A DNA stretch of 64,000 bases, taken from positions 54,934-118,933 of the forward strand of contig JABHNB010000015.1 in the NCBI GenBank assembly GCA_018694115.1, given 5' to 3'. Within the stretch, counting starts at the first letter, position 1. Each line of letters opens with the position of its first letter. The stretch comes from an archaeon (lineage in GTDB: Archaea > Nanobdellota > Nanobdellia > Pacearchaeales > GW2011-AR1). Position numbers and translations under genes: made by a program. Under the pieces are notes generated by a model. The model saw nothing but the letters and a program-made list of their open reading frames with translations, was not told the origin of the DNA and ran no database searches. Positions 32,777 through 41,633 of the stretch are shown here, in pieces.

Positions 32777-34771
32777 ATGAAAAAGACTGTGATGTTTTTG
32801 GCAGGTTTGGTAATTGTTCTTTTTAGTGTCTCGAGTTTCTTGGGAACTGTTGGTGCGGTGGTGTCTGGTGGAGAGGTGGATTACTGTGAAGCTACAAGTG
32901 ATTGTATTTCGGGGGAATGTTCTTTTGAGGGAATATGTGTTAGTCTTGGTGCAGATGATTGTTGGGGTTACGGTTATGGGGGTGGTTATGGATGCGATTC
33001 TGATTCGAAGTGTGTATGGGGTTATGGATATGGCCCTGGTTGTGGGTATGGGGGTTATTGCGGATATGATCCGGAGTGCGAAGAAGAACAGGAAGAAGCA
33101 GCATTTTGTGGTGATGAGGTAGTTGATGATGGGGAAGAATGTGATGATGGGAATACTATTGGGGGGGATGGCTGTAGTGGGGAGTGTTTAAACGAGAGTT
33201 TTGAGGTTGGATTAATAATGGGTCATGAGTATATCTTGGAGACTCAGAAATCTAGAGGCTTTCGACCAAATCCAGAAAATATCACTCCCTTTGATAATAT
33301 TCTCTGCGGTCTGAAGGTTCGTGAATCTGAGAATCCTAAAGATAAAATATATACTGGTGAATTAAGATGGGTGGATCTTAGTTCTTCTGGAGAAGGTCTT
33401 GTGAAGAAAACGACAACTGACTCAGGATTCGTTTTTGCAAAAAATGAAAAGGGTCATGATTATTATGCTTGGAGGATTAAAGGTTGGCCGAATGGTTGGG
33501 GATCTCCGGCAGATATAGGAAAGTTAGTTGATGGGGGGGCAGTAAAATGTGTTGTTAATTTGGAAGATAGGGAGATAAATAGCTCGGTAATTGAACTAGA
33601 TACTTGTGTCCACATTATGGGTCCGGATACGGCGGAATATAAGTTTATTAGTATGTATGGAAAGAGTTTGAATAGTGCTCCCAATAAGATTGTTAAGACT
33701 GGATTAAAAAATACTTTAGCATATATGGGCACTGACCCGTTTGCACAGTATCCTAAAAATTTTTCACATTATGCGGATCTGAAAGCCCATAATGACTCTG
33801 TTTGGGAAACAGAGACGGATTTTATTAATTCTGATCCAAGGAGACCGGTTAAATCCTTTAGTCTGTCTGCTAACCTCGCCAAGGGAAAAAGTGCCCCCAG
33901 ACAGATTTCTATTGTTTCTTCGTGTGGTAATGGTGGGAAAGTATATCATTTTTATAATAGTATTGCTGATGATCTCTTTTCAGTCCGTGGAATGAGGATA
34001 ATTTTTATCAATCCGTTTAAGTTAAAGCGATGGCCTATTTCTCGAGTAGCCCTCCATGAAACCGGCCACAATTTTTGTAAATTAGAAGATGAGCATTCAT
34101 TTTCAGTTAAAAGTTTTTTATACTGGGGAGAAAAAAATTGTGTGGATGATGCAAATGCCCTAGCTCCTCTTGGTTTTAAGGCTGGACGACAAACTACAAG
34201 TGGGTTTGGACAGATAACACCAAAACTATATGGAGACACTAATCCGGGAAATAATGGCGTGGGATGTTCTTTTGGTGCAGGATTTAAGACTCCTTCGGCG
34301 AAAAGTGTTATGAATAATCATTATGAGGTTAATAAATTCAATGTTATCTCTTGCGGTTATTGTCTTAAGGAGATTCTGAACCAGACCAATTATAAATCCT
34401 TGGGGAATAACTTTGAGGCTTGTATGGATAAAAGTTGGGATACTATAAAACCTGGAGAGTTCGTTTGTGAAGTGGATGTTGATTGTTCTACTGATGGTAC
34501 CACGACGTGTAGTCGTTGTGTTGATAATCGGTGCGAATTTCAGGGAGCTAAAAAAGAATGTATGAGGTTAGATCCAAGTGTGCCTAATGCTAAATGGGAT
34601 TTTGGATTGTGTGAGCTTAATGAAATTTCAGAGAAAGCTTCATGTAAGATGAATAAGGATTGGGAGTGCCAGGACTCTATGAGTCCTTCATGGGTAGAAA
34701 TAGTGTGTCCATTAAGGGATGGAGCATTAAAGGCGTTATTTTGTATGGATCATAAATGCGTTTATATTTAG
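32777..34771 (+). CDS. array gene 2: secreted M64-like zinc metalloprotease with Cys-rich N-terminus
   Basis: The shared leader (MKKTVMFLAGLVIVLFSVSSFLG) is followed by a Cys-rich, Gly/Tyr-rich stretch (GYGYGGGYGCDSDSKC) and a myxo-type Cys repeat (DDGEECDDGNTIGGDGCSGEC, DUF4215-like). The central domain has ALHETGHNFCKLEDEH at about residue 425, giving HExGH and a downstream Asp-Glu as in M64 (IgA-type) peptidases, with SVMNNHYEVNKFNVISCGYC after it. C-terminal Cys clusters close the protein. Its paralogue at 34840 shares every segment. Substrates are presumably extracellular proteins. No partner gene follows directly; the next gene is the paralogue. Confidence 0.82.
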   Translation: MKKTVMFLAGLVIVLFSVSSFLGTVGAVVSGGEVDYCEATSDCISGECSFEGICVSLGADDCWGYGYGGGYGCDSDSKCVWGYGYGPGCGYGGYCGYDPECEEEQEEAAFCGDEVVDDGEECDDGNTIGGDGCSGECLNESFEVGLIMGHEYILETQKSRGFRPNPENITPFDNILCGLKVRESENPKDKIYTGELRWVDLSSSGEGLVKKTTTDSGFVFAKNEKGHDYYAWRIKGWPNGWGSPADIGKLVDGGAVKCVVNLEDREINSSVIELDTCVHIMGPDTAEYKFISMYGKSLNSAPNKIVKTGLKNTLAYMGTDPFAQYPKNFSHYADLKAHNDSVWETETDFINSDPRRPVKSFSLSANLAKGKSAPRQISIVSSCGNGGKVYHFYNSIADDLFSVRGMRIIFINPFKLKRWPISRVALHETGHNFCKLEDEHSFSVKSFLYWGEKNCVDDANALAPLGFKAGRQTTSGFGQITPKLYGDTNPGNNGVGCSFGAGFKTPSAKSVMNNHYEVNKFNVISCGYCLKEILNQTNYKSLGNNFEACMDKSWDTIKPGEFVCEVDVDCSTDGTTTCSRCVDNRCEFQGAKKECMRLDPSVPNAKWDFGLCELNEISEKASCKMNKDWECQDSMSPSWVEIVCPLRDGALKALFCMDHKCVYI

Positions 34772-34810
34772 AATCAAATTTCTTCAGCAGTTATAGTTTA
34801 GTTAGAATAT

Positions 34811-34819
34811 TTTATAAAG
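34811..34819 (+). promoter_or_regulatory. array promoter 3 (TTTATAAAG)
   Basis: The TATA core TTTATAAAG is kept, but the bases after it differ (TTCGGAACTTATTG), so this copy of the array promoter is the most changed. Its distance to the start at 34840 is like that of the other copies. Confidence 0.65.
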
Positions 34820-34839
34820 TTCGGAACTTATTGAATTGA

Positions 34840-35070
34840 ATGAAAAAGACTGTGATGTTCTTGGCGAGCTTGGTGATTGTTCTGTTTGGTGTTTCAAGTT
34901 TCTTGGGAACTGTAGGTGCAGTGGTGTCAGGAGGGGAGGGAGATTATTGCGATGCTACAAGTGATTGTGTTTCTGGTGAATGTTCCATTGATGGACTTTG
35001 TATTAATCTTGGTGCAGAAGATTGTTGGAGTTGGGGTTATGGGGGAGGTTATGGATGCGATTCTGATTAG
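34840..35070 (+). pseudogene. array gene 3, N-terminal part: leader and Cys/Gly/Tyr-rich stretch ending at an in-frame TAG
   Basis: The 76 residues match those of array gene 2 almost position by position (leader, YCDATSDCVSGECS, GYGGGYGCDSD). At codon 77 the paralogue has TCG (Ser) followed by KCVWGYGYG; here TAG is followed by the same KCVWGYGYG. The frame continues without a further stop to 36801. A single C-to-A change therefore separates leader and protease domain. The stop could truncate the gene, be suppressed, or be a read error. Confidence 0.7.
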
Positions 35071-35181
35071 AAGTGTGTATGGGGTTATGGATATGGATAT
35101 GGCTGTGGATATGGGGGCGATTGTGGATATGATCCTGAATGCGAAGAAGAAGGAGAAGAAGCAGTTTGTGGTGACGGGGAT

Positions 35182-36801
35182 ATGGAATCTGGAGAAGAAT
35201 GTGATGATGGCAATACTGACAACGGAGATGGTTGTAATGATAAATGTTTGAGTGAGTATATTGGGCTAGGAATAGCTATGGATTATAATTATATCATTGA
35301 AACTCAAAAGAAAAGAGCTTTTCGACCAAACTACAAGAAAATTACTCCATTTGATGACATCAATTGTATCTTAAAGGTTCGTGAATCGAAGAATCCTCGA
35401 GATAAGACTTATGAGGGAAGATTTTATCTGGTTGACTCTAAAGGAAATCAGGAATATATTCAGGGAACAAATCTACTTTCGAGGTATACTTTTGCAAAAA
35501 ATGGGGGCGGACTTGATTATTATGTTTGGAGGATTAAGGGTTGGCCAACTGGATGGGGCCCGGGCGCAGTGAATATGACTAAATTAGTTAATGAAGGTAG
35601 TGTAATCTGTTCTGCAAATGTTGGCGGAAAAACCAATTTTAGTCGTCCATTAAGACCCGAAACCTGTGTTCATATTACTGGTCCTGATGATGCAAATTTT
35701 AAGATTGTTAATTCATTTGGAGATAGTGTTAGGGGGTCTTCATATTGGGTTTTTGAGAAGGGAATGAGGAATACTCTTGGGCTTATGAGGGTGGATCCAT
35801 TTAGACAATATCCTCAAAAATTTGCACATTATGTTGATTTGAAATCTCATGATGATTCGGGTTGGAAGACTTACAGGGGGGGAAACAGAACTTATTTTAA
35901 TCATTCTTCAAAACTTCCTAAGGGAGAGAGTGCTTGGAAACAGGTTGTCAACAAATCAACTTGTGATTTTAAGGGAAAGCAATATAATTTTTATAGTGAC
36001 CGTACTTATTCGGGGTATACTATTCGGGGCCAACCCGTAGTTTTTATGGATTCTTCGAAAAATAATCAAACAACCCTCCATGAAACTGGCCATAATTTTT
36101 GTTATATTAATGATGAATATCCATTTTCCTCAAAAAAAGTGTTTTACAAAGGGAATAAAAATTGTGTTCAAAATATTTCTTTTATTGCTCCCCTGGGTTT
36201 TGTTGCTCCTTTGGGAATAACCGGGTCCGTCGCACCCCTGTTTGAGTTATATGGTGGTGCAGGATTTAACAATAGTGGGAAAGGATGTTCTTTTGGACTG
36301 GGCTTTAATGTTCCTTCTGAGCAGAGTATAATGAATCACTACTGGAAAGCTCCCAAATTCAATGTTATTTCTTGTGGTTATTGTCTTGGAAAAATTATTA
36401 ATAAGACTCTGGATAGTGATCTTGGAAATAATTTTGGAGCTTGTATGAATAATAAATGGAATACTATTAAACCAGGAGATCAATCTTGTTTCAGCCATAA
36501 GGATTGTGCTACTGATGGCAACTCTGGTTGCAGTTATTGTAATGATAATAAGTGTGTCTATAAGGGGATTGACAAAAATGGTAAAGCTAGGGAGTGTATG
36601 CTTCCTGATGAGAGTAAAACATCTAAATGGTCTGTAGGAACTTGCGGAAATAAACAAGCAAATTCGAAATCTGCCTGTAATGCTGTTGCTGGATGGGAAT
36701 GTACGTCTAGAGCGAGTAATCTTAAATCTCTATGTCCTACAAATGCGGCGGGCAAAAGTGTTATAAAATGCGAAAACCATAAGTGTGTGTATCCAAAATG
36801 A
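35182..36801 (+). CDS. array gene 3, main part: M64-like zinc metalloprotease
   Basis: The ORF is open from 35071 in the frame of the leader at 34840; the track starts at the ATG 35182. It has a DUF4215-like Cys repeat (SGEECDDGNTDNGDGCNDKC) and the protease motif TLHETGHNFCYINDEYPF, with HExGH and Asp-Glu, then SIMNHYWKAPKFNVISCGYC. Translated only from 35182 it would lack its signal peptide, so secretion needs the upstream leader through the TAG. Its stop overlaps the next gene's ATG (ATGA at 36798), coupling it to the dockerin-bearing partner. Close paralogue of the gene at 32777. Confidence 0.8.
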   Translation: MESGEECDDGNTDNGDGCNDKCLSEYIGLGIAMDYNYIIETQKKRAFRPNYKKITPFDDINCILKVRESKNPRDKTYEGRFYLVDSKGNQEYIQGTNLLSRYTFAKNGGGLDYYVWRIKGWPTGWGPGAVNMTKLVNEGSVICSANVGGKTNFSRPLRPETCVHITGPDDANFKIVNSFGDSVRGSSYWVFEKGMRNTLGLMRVDPFRQYPQKFAHYVDLKSHDDSGWKTYRGGNRTYFNHSSKLPKGESAWKQVVNKSTCDFKGKQYNFYSDRTYSGYTIRGQPVVFMDSSKNNQTTLHETGHNFCYINDEYPFSSKKVFYKGNKNCVQNISFIAPLGFVAPLGITGSVAPLFELYGGAGFNNSGKGCSFGLGFNVPSEQSIMNHYWKAPKFNVISCGYCLGKIINKTLDSDLGNNFGACMNNKWNTIKPGDQSCFSHKDCATDGNSGCSYCNDNKCVYKGIDKNGKARECMLPDESKTSKWSVGTCGNKQANSKSACNAVAGWECTSRASNLKSLCPTNAAGKSVIKCENHKCVYPK

Positions 36802-37784
36802 ATAACAAAACAAAAATAATCTCGGCGGCGATCTTATTAGTTGTGGTGATTGCAGTATTTGGTTTTAGAATGACTGGAAAGGTTATAGACGAACCTGAAG
36901 GTTTGGTGGAGTCTTGTTTTATAAGATTAGAAATTGGCGAGGATAAGATTGGAGAAGAGATACAATTTTCCCTTGTTGGTCAGGAAAATCTTTATGGGAA
37001 TTATGGTGGTTTGGTTGATTATTATGATGACGACGGAGGAATTGCTGAAGACTATTTACTAAGGGTTAATGATCTTGAGGGTGATCTTTTGTTTAGCTCT
37101 GCTCTTTCTTCTTCGAGATTTGTTTTTTACGATAACTTTGGAGAAGATGAAGAAGATCTAGGAGGAGTTCTTGAAACTGAGTCTGGAATTATTCCAGTGA
37201 TAGTTCCTTATATTGAGAACATTGGTTCAATAAGAATTGAGAACGGGGAAGTTGAAACAGATTTGAATGTTAATGTTGGAGAGATTATTTGTGAAAGAAC
37301 CTGTATGGCCGAAGGAGAGACCGGAAGTTCGGATGATGAAAGTTGTTGCATTGGATTTATAAAATCTGGAGGGGAACCCATACTTTTGGGAGATGCTGAT
37401 GGCGATGGAGTGGTTGGTGAACTGGATACTGCAGTTTTTCAATCTCAATTTGGATTGATAGAAGAAGGACTATCTGCTGACTTTGATGGAGACGGGGATG
37501 TAGATTTATCCGACTTTACATTTATTCGGGAAAATATGGGGGGAGAACCAAAGACTCCATTTACTTGTGTGAATTGTGGAGATGGTGTTTGCTCGGACGA
37601 TGAAGATCCTGATCTTTGTCCTGAAGATTGTATTCCTGAATTTTCTTGCCCTGAAGATATGATTAAGATGGCCTATGCTTGTTCGACTAGCGGACAGAGA
37701 TTCGAAGATTGGCGAGGTGATTGGATTTCAACAGATACTATGATTGGAGATACTGAAAATTATATTTTGCCTTCGCTGGATTAA
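36798..37784 (+). CDS. membrane-anchored or secreted protein with a dockerin-like domain
   Basis: The start at 36798 is favoured by the ATGA overlap with the protease gene. An N-terminal hydrophobic helix (IISAAILLVVVIAVFGFRMTG) is followed by an acidic domain of about 150 residues. A dockerin-type calcium pair comes next: GDADGDGVVGELDTAVF and ADFDGDGDVDLSDFTFI. A Cys module (CGDGVCSDDEDPDLCPEDC) precedes the C-terminus RFEDWRGDWIS to YILPSLD, also seen in the gene at 39887. Dockerins usually bind cohesins, so this protein may tie the protease to a surface scaffold. No cohesin is identified in the window. Confidence 0.72.
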   Translation: MNNKTKIISAAILLVVVIAVFGFRMTGKVIDEPEGLVESCFIRLEIGEDKIGEEIQFSLVGQENLYGNYGGLVDYYDDDGGIAEDYLLRVNDLEGDLLFSSALSSSRFVFYDNFGEDEEDLGGVLETESGIIPVIVPYIENIGSIRIENGEVETDLNVNVGEIICERTCMAEGETGSSDDESCCIGFIKSGGEPILLGDADGDGVVGELDTAVFQSQFGLIEEGLSADFDGDGDVDLSDFTFIRENMGGEPKTPFTCVNCGDGVCSDDEDPDLCPEDCIPEFSCPEDMIKMAYACSTSGQRFEDWRGDWISTDTMIGDTENYILPSLD

Positions 37785-37825
37785 TTATATTTTATAAAAT
37801 AATTCTTCATAATCTTATCGAACAT

Positions 37826-37840
37826 TTTATAAAGTTTAAT
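37826..37840 (+). promoter_or_regulatory. array promoter 4 (TTTATAAAGTTTAAT)
   Basis: This is another exact copy of TTTATAAAGTTTAAT, preceded by AACAT as in array promoter 2. The start codon at 37855 follows 14 bases later. Confidence 0.75.
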
Positions 37841-37854
37841 TATTTGAATTCGGT

Positions 37855-39900
37855 ATGAAAAAGACTGTGATGTTCTTGGTGGGTTTAGTGATTGTTCTAT
37901 TTGGTGTTTCGAGTTTCTTGGGAACCGTCGATGCTCGTGTTGAGGAAGAGGTTACCGAAGATTATGGATATGGATACGGTGAATGTGGATATGGGGGTTA
38001 TGGCGGTTATGGTGGTTGTGATCCCGTGATTGAATCAATAACTCTTGGAGTGAATATGGCATGGTTGGAAGAAGGATCTTCTAAGTTGATTAATCCATAT
38101 AAATATGAGGAGGAGATAACTATTGGTCGACAGAAGTATGGAGTTTATACTGCTGGAGATCAGTTAGTCTGTAAGACCGTTGTTAGAATTGCTCCAGAGG
38201 ACCTAAATGAAAAATACTACCTAGATTTTGAGTATTATGACGACGACCAGCAAAAAGGAGTTACTCAAACAAAAAAAATCCTAGATTATCTTCCTGGGGG
38301 AAAATCACATTCAGAAAGCTTAGAGATTGGATACTATCCTAAATCTTTGGCAGAGGGAAGAGATTGTTCTATGGAGGGAGATAAGGTAACTTGTAACATA
38401 TTAATACCCAAATCTTCTGCAGGAAGAACCACCCAGTGTTCCGCAGTAGTTTATGTTTCAGAAAGAGAAGATGACGATCGAGAGGTATTTAGTAATCTAA
38501 TGATTCATGCATCTTATGCATTTTATTTTACCCCAGTAAGCGAGTCTATGAATGCATCTGAAGAGTATGGAAACATCGAAGAACAATATGATCATTTCGT
38601 CGAGCTTAGTGAAGTTAATAAGTATCCTGAGACTGTTGGAAAAAAGATATTTTTGTATACTCTTAGTGGCATAACTAATAATGAAATTTGCTGTAAACTT
38701 GAATATAATAAGTTTATTGAAGATAAGTATCTATGGACGACTTCGAAGATTTGTAGTAAACTTGCAATGGAAGAAGGGCTCTATAGGGGTAGTGTAGTTG
38801 AAGATGAGAGATGTGTGGATAATGCACCAACAAGTAGGTCTAACCACAAAAGAATTGAAAAAGAACTTAATCAACGTTTATTTGATAATTCGATTGCAAA
38901 CATGGTAGAGAACCCTACAGTGATAATGATCTTTGATAAGAATGAGTATCCAAAGATTCTTGAGGGATGCTTGGAAACTGAGGGGCTTTGTACATGGGGG
39001 AATAGATATAATGATTTGCTTCCCCTAACCTGGATTTCTCAGGATTCAATAAAACAAACTCTATCTTATCAAATGGGTTATAGGCTTGTCGGAGCATGTA
39101 GTGAGATAAATTTTGTGTCGTGGGTATTTCAACATACTAAGGGGCGTGGCGGAACTACCTTAATTCCTCGTACTGAGGGTTGTCCAAATCCTGTGGGAGA
39201 GAGTGGAAAGGTATTCTTCCCGAGTTGTTGCTTTGATAATGTTCCTGAACGCTGCCCCCCTCTGGAAGGGATATGTATGAGGAAGACTGAAGAAACTAAG
39301 GATAGGGAAATATTGAAACCGAGTAATGGGAAAGATTATGCATGTCTTAATCCGGAGTCTATATGTTATAAGGCTGAATGTAATTATGACCAAGATTGTT
39401 TTGAGAAAGAGGGAAGTTGTTTTTGTAGCCAAGATACTAGAACTTGTACTACCTGTGCTGATGGCTTGGAATGTAGGGGTTTTAAGGGAATGGCCTTTTG
39501 TACTGCAAACGAAACTGAAGCAGTAGAAGCTATATGTGATGGTTCTCCTACTTCTTGTGATTATATCCGGGGACCTTGGGGAAGGGATCTATGTCGTGAT
39601 TGTGATGCCAAGGGGGGAGTTTGTGGTTTTGAGGAAGTATCTGGAAGAGACAGGTGCAGGATAGTAAAAGACTCACAGAACCCTTATTTCCTTTCTAACA
39701 AATGTGGAAGTGAAGAATACTGTTTGGGAATGCCTTATAGGGTATATCGGGATGACGGGGCTGTAGCAAGTGATATTGATGTTCCGGAGACAATAGAAGA
39801 TCATTCTATAATGGGAATATATGAATCTTTAGGAGGAATTTATCCTCCAGAACTTCCATGTCCTCTAGGAAACTGTAGGGAGGCTGATGAAAATGCATAA
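37855..39900 (+). CDS. array gene 4: large Cys-rich secreted protein
   Basis: The shared leader (MKKTVMFLVGLVIVLFGVSSFLG) and Gly/Tyr stretch (YGYGYGECGYGGYGGYGGC) open the protein. The 640-residue body is Cys-rich and acidic, with no enzyme motif that I recognise; Cys clusters include NYDQDCFEKEGSCFCSQDTRTC and CRDCDAKGGVCGFEE. A segment around 38190-38480 is richer in A than its surroundings. The next gene begins inside its last codons, so translation is probably coupled. A structural or binding role on the surface is likely. Confidence 0.75.
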   Translation: MKKTVMFLVGLVIVLFGVSSFLGTVDARVEEEVTEDYGYGYGECGYGGYGGYGGCDPVIESITLGVNMAWLEEGSSKLINPYKYEEEITIGRQKYGVYTAGDQLVCKTVVRIAPEDLNEKYYLDFEYYDDDQQKGVTQTKKILDYLPGGKSHSESLEIGYYPKSLAEGRDCSMEGDKVTCNILIPKSSAGRTTQCSAVVYVSEREDDDREVFSNLMIHASYAFYFTPVSESMNASEEYGNIEEQYDHFVELSEVNKYPETVGKKIFLYTLSGITNNEICCKLEYNKFIEDKYLWTTSKICSKLAMEEGLYRGSVVEDERCVDNAPTSRSNHKRIEKELNQRLFDNSIANMVENPTVIMIFDKNEYPKILEGCLETEGLCTWGNRYNDLLPLTWISQDSIKQTLSYQMGYRLVGACSEINFVSWVFQHTKGRGGTTLIPRTEGCPNPVGESGKVFFPSCCFDNVPERCPPLEGICMRKTEETKDREILKPSNGKDYACLNPESICYKAECNYDQDCFEKEGSCFCSQDTRTCTTCADGLECRGFKGMAFCTANETEAVEAICDGSPTSCDYIRGPWGRDLCRDCDAKGGVCGFEEVSGRDRCRIVKDSQNPYFLSNKCGSEEYCLGMPYRVYRDDGAVASDIDVPETIEDHSIMGIYESLGGIYPPELPCPLGNCREADENA

Positions 39901-40777
39901 AAGATTAATTTTGGTGGTGATGGCGGGAATTTTGTTGGCAATGCCAATGATTTTTGCAGAATCCTTAGAAGTTCAATTATATGTTGATGGTTTAGATCCT
40001 GTAGATATCCCTGAGATTTATGAAGGACATGAAATTCCAAGAACTTTTTTCTTAGATTATTCTTTCATCCTTATCGATTTAGCTAAATCCCCAAAGACTT
40101 TTGAATCTTTTAGTTCTGGAGATTTTTTAGCAAAGATTACCGACGCCGATGGCGAGGAATTATCTCGGATGAATTTTGAACCTAATTTTTTAGGTGAAGC
40201 TTCTAGCGATGTTGTTACATTAAATTTAGAATATTCTGACTCTGCAGAATACTTGGAAGTGTATATGGGGGAGGAACAAAAGATGAAAGAGAGTATTGGC
40301 GAACTTCTTTGTAACTCTGATTCGGTTTGTGATGCTTTTGAAAACTATCTTTCATGTCCAACAGATTGTTCATTATATAGCGAGGATGGGCTTTGTAACG
40401 GTTATAGTGGGGATAATTATTGTGATGCTGATTGTTATGCTGATGAGGATTGTGGCACGGAAAATTGTAATGATGGAGTTTTAAATCAGGATGAAACTGG
40501 CGTAGATCAGGGGGGAGTATGTGATCAAGAGGATTGTACTCTTAAGGAGCTAAGTGGAGAGATGACCTGTGGTGATGGTGTTTGTGATGCTTCCTGTGAA
40601 AATGTTTTTTCTTGTGAAACAGATTGTTCAACAAATACTTGTGTAACTCCATTTTTCAAGGTAAGAACTTCATGTTCATCACAATCAGAAATATTTAGGG
40701 ACTGGAGAGCTAACAGAATATCAATTAATAATCTAATGAGGGATATCCGAGATTATATTTTCCCTTCGTTGGAATAA
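39887..40777 (+). CDS. secreted partner of array gene 4 with DWR...PSL C-terminus
   Basis: A signal peptide (LILVVMAGILLAMPMIFA) precedes a domain of about 130 residues and several Cys modules (CNSDSVCDAFENYLSCPTDC, CGDGVCDASCENVFSCETDC). The last 35 residues, FRDWRANRIS to YIFPSLE, match the end of the dockerin-like protein at 36798, so these two are related partners. Here no dockerin is seen. The ATG overlaps the upstream gene's stop region. An in-frame ATG at 39893 is an alternative start. Confidence 0.72.
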   Translation: MKMHKRLILVVMAGILLAMPMIFAESLEVQLYVDGLDPVDIPEIYEGHEIPRTFFLDYSFILIDLAKSPKTFESFSSGDFLAKITDADGEELSRMNFEPNFLGEASSDVVTLNLEYSDSAEYLEVYMGEEQKMKESIGELLCNSDSVCDAFENYLSCPTDCSLYSEDGLCNGYSGDNYCDADCYADEDCGTENCNDGVLNQDETGVDQGGVCDQEDCTLKELSGEMTCGDGVCDASCENVFSCETDCSTNTCVTPFFKVRTSCSSQSEIFRDWRANRISINNLMRDIRDYIFPSLE

Positions 40778-40817
40778 AATACAAAACAATTAAAAACAAC
40801 TAAAACAATAAAGTAAC

Positions 40818-41576
40818 ATGAAAAAAGAGATAACAATTATTTTGGCGGCGGTAATTCTTCTGGCAATTGGCTTAAATATAACTGGTTTTGCTGTTGAAGA
40901 TTCAGATACCATTGGAGTGAGTGTAATAAGATCTCCGCCAATAGCTGGAACTGGGGGTACAACATATAATTTGACTATTGTTTCCTCTGAAAATGTTGTT
41001 GCGATCAAAGAATCTTTTATCCCGGAGGATTGTGAAGTTATACTAACCCTTCCGATTGATAGTGTCGATATTTTTGAATTTAATGGAAATGAAAATACTT
41101 GGATTATTGCAGATCGAGCTGAAACATTTAGTTTCAATATGATTTATGTTATACCTCTTGATTGTGAGCTTGACGAGGCTGCAGGAGAGGTTATTACCTT
41201 AGCAGATAATGGTGATCTTTCATCTGGAGCATTTGGTTCTGAAGTTGAGGCAGATCTTTCTACTACTAGTAGCTCTTCTAGTGGTTCTAGTTCTGGCGGT
41301 AGTGGCGGTGGTTCGGCAGATTCTACTTCAGATCTTGGGTCGTCTTCCATTAGACAGACGAGTTCGACAGAGGAATTCAATCAGGCAGTAGAGGAAGAAA
41401 AAGAAAGTATCTTTAGCCTTGGAGAATCTAAGAAACTTGAGATGGGATCGTTTACAACTATCTTGATCCTTGTAGCTGTGATCTTGGTGATTGTCGGTTT
41501 CCTTGCTTATTCGTTCTTGAAGAAGCCTAAAGATTTTGCAGGACAGACTAAGGCCCCTATGTCGTCGAGGAAGTAA
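40818..41576 (+). CDS. membrane-anchored surface protein (anchor family member 1)
   Basis: A signal peptide (MKKEITIILAAVILLAIGLNITG) leads to a beta-rich domain of about 110 residues resembling archaeal surface repeats (IKESFIPEDCEV, TWIIADRAETFSFNMIYVIP). A Ser/Gly-rich linker follows, then GSFTTILILVAVILVIVGFLAYSFL, a membrane span, and the tail KKPKDF. The same architecture and tail recur at 44731 and 48467. The arrangement fits a protein held in the membrane that displays its domain outside, perhaps as a docking point for array enzymes. A short spacer (AACAATTAAAAACAACTAAAAC) separates it from the gene before. Confidence 0.72.
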   Translation: MKKEITIILAAVILLAIGLNITGFAVEDSDTIGVSVIRSPPIAGTGGTTYNLTIVSSENVVAIKESFIPEDCEVILTLPIDSVDIFEFNGNENTWIIADRAETFSFNMIYVIPLDCELDEAAGEVITLADNGDLSSGAFGSEVEADLSTTSSSSSGSSSGGSGGGSADSTSDLGSSSIRQTSSTEEFNQAVEEEKESIFSLGESKKLEMGSFTTILILVAVILVIVGFLAYSFLKKPKDFAGQTKAPMSSRK

Positions 41577-41604
41577 TTTTTTACTAAGATTTGGTTTCAA
41601 ACAA

Positions 41605-41619
41605 TTTATAAAGTTTTAA
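41605..41619 (+). promoter_or_regulatory. array promoter 5 (TTTATAAAGTTTTAA)
   Basis: TTTATAAAGTTTTAA is preceded by TTTCAAACAA, which also precedes the array promoter at 45443. The 3' end of the gene before it (CGTCGAGGAAGTAATTTTT) is likewise repeated at 45405, so a larger junction block has been duplicated. Confidence 0.72.
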
Positions 41620-41633
41620 TCTATGAAGATTAT

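Noticed and set aside
36247-36657. 136-residue minus-strand ORF inside the M64-like gene
   Set aside because: Antisense shadow of conserved protease sequence, with Ser/Thr/Ile-rich composition and no promoter.
34840-36801. Pyrrolysine or another reassigned codon as explanation for the in-frame TAG
   Set aside because: TAG ends rpl24e and gyrA normally, the paralogue has Ser, and the other interrupted array gene has TAA, so a general reassignment does not fit.
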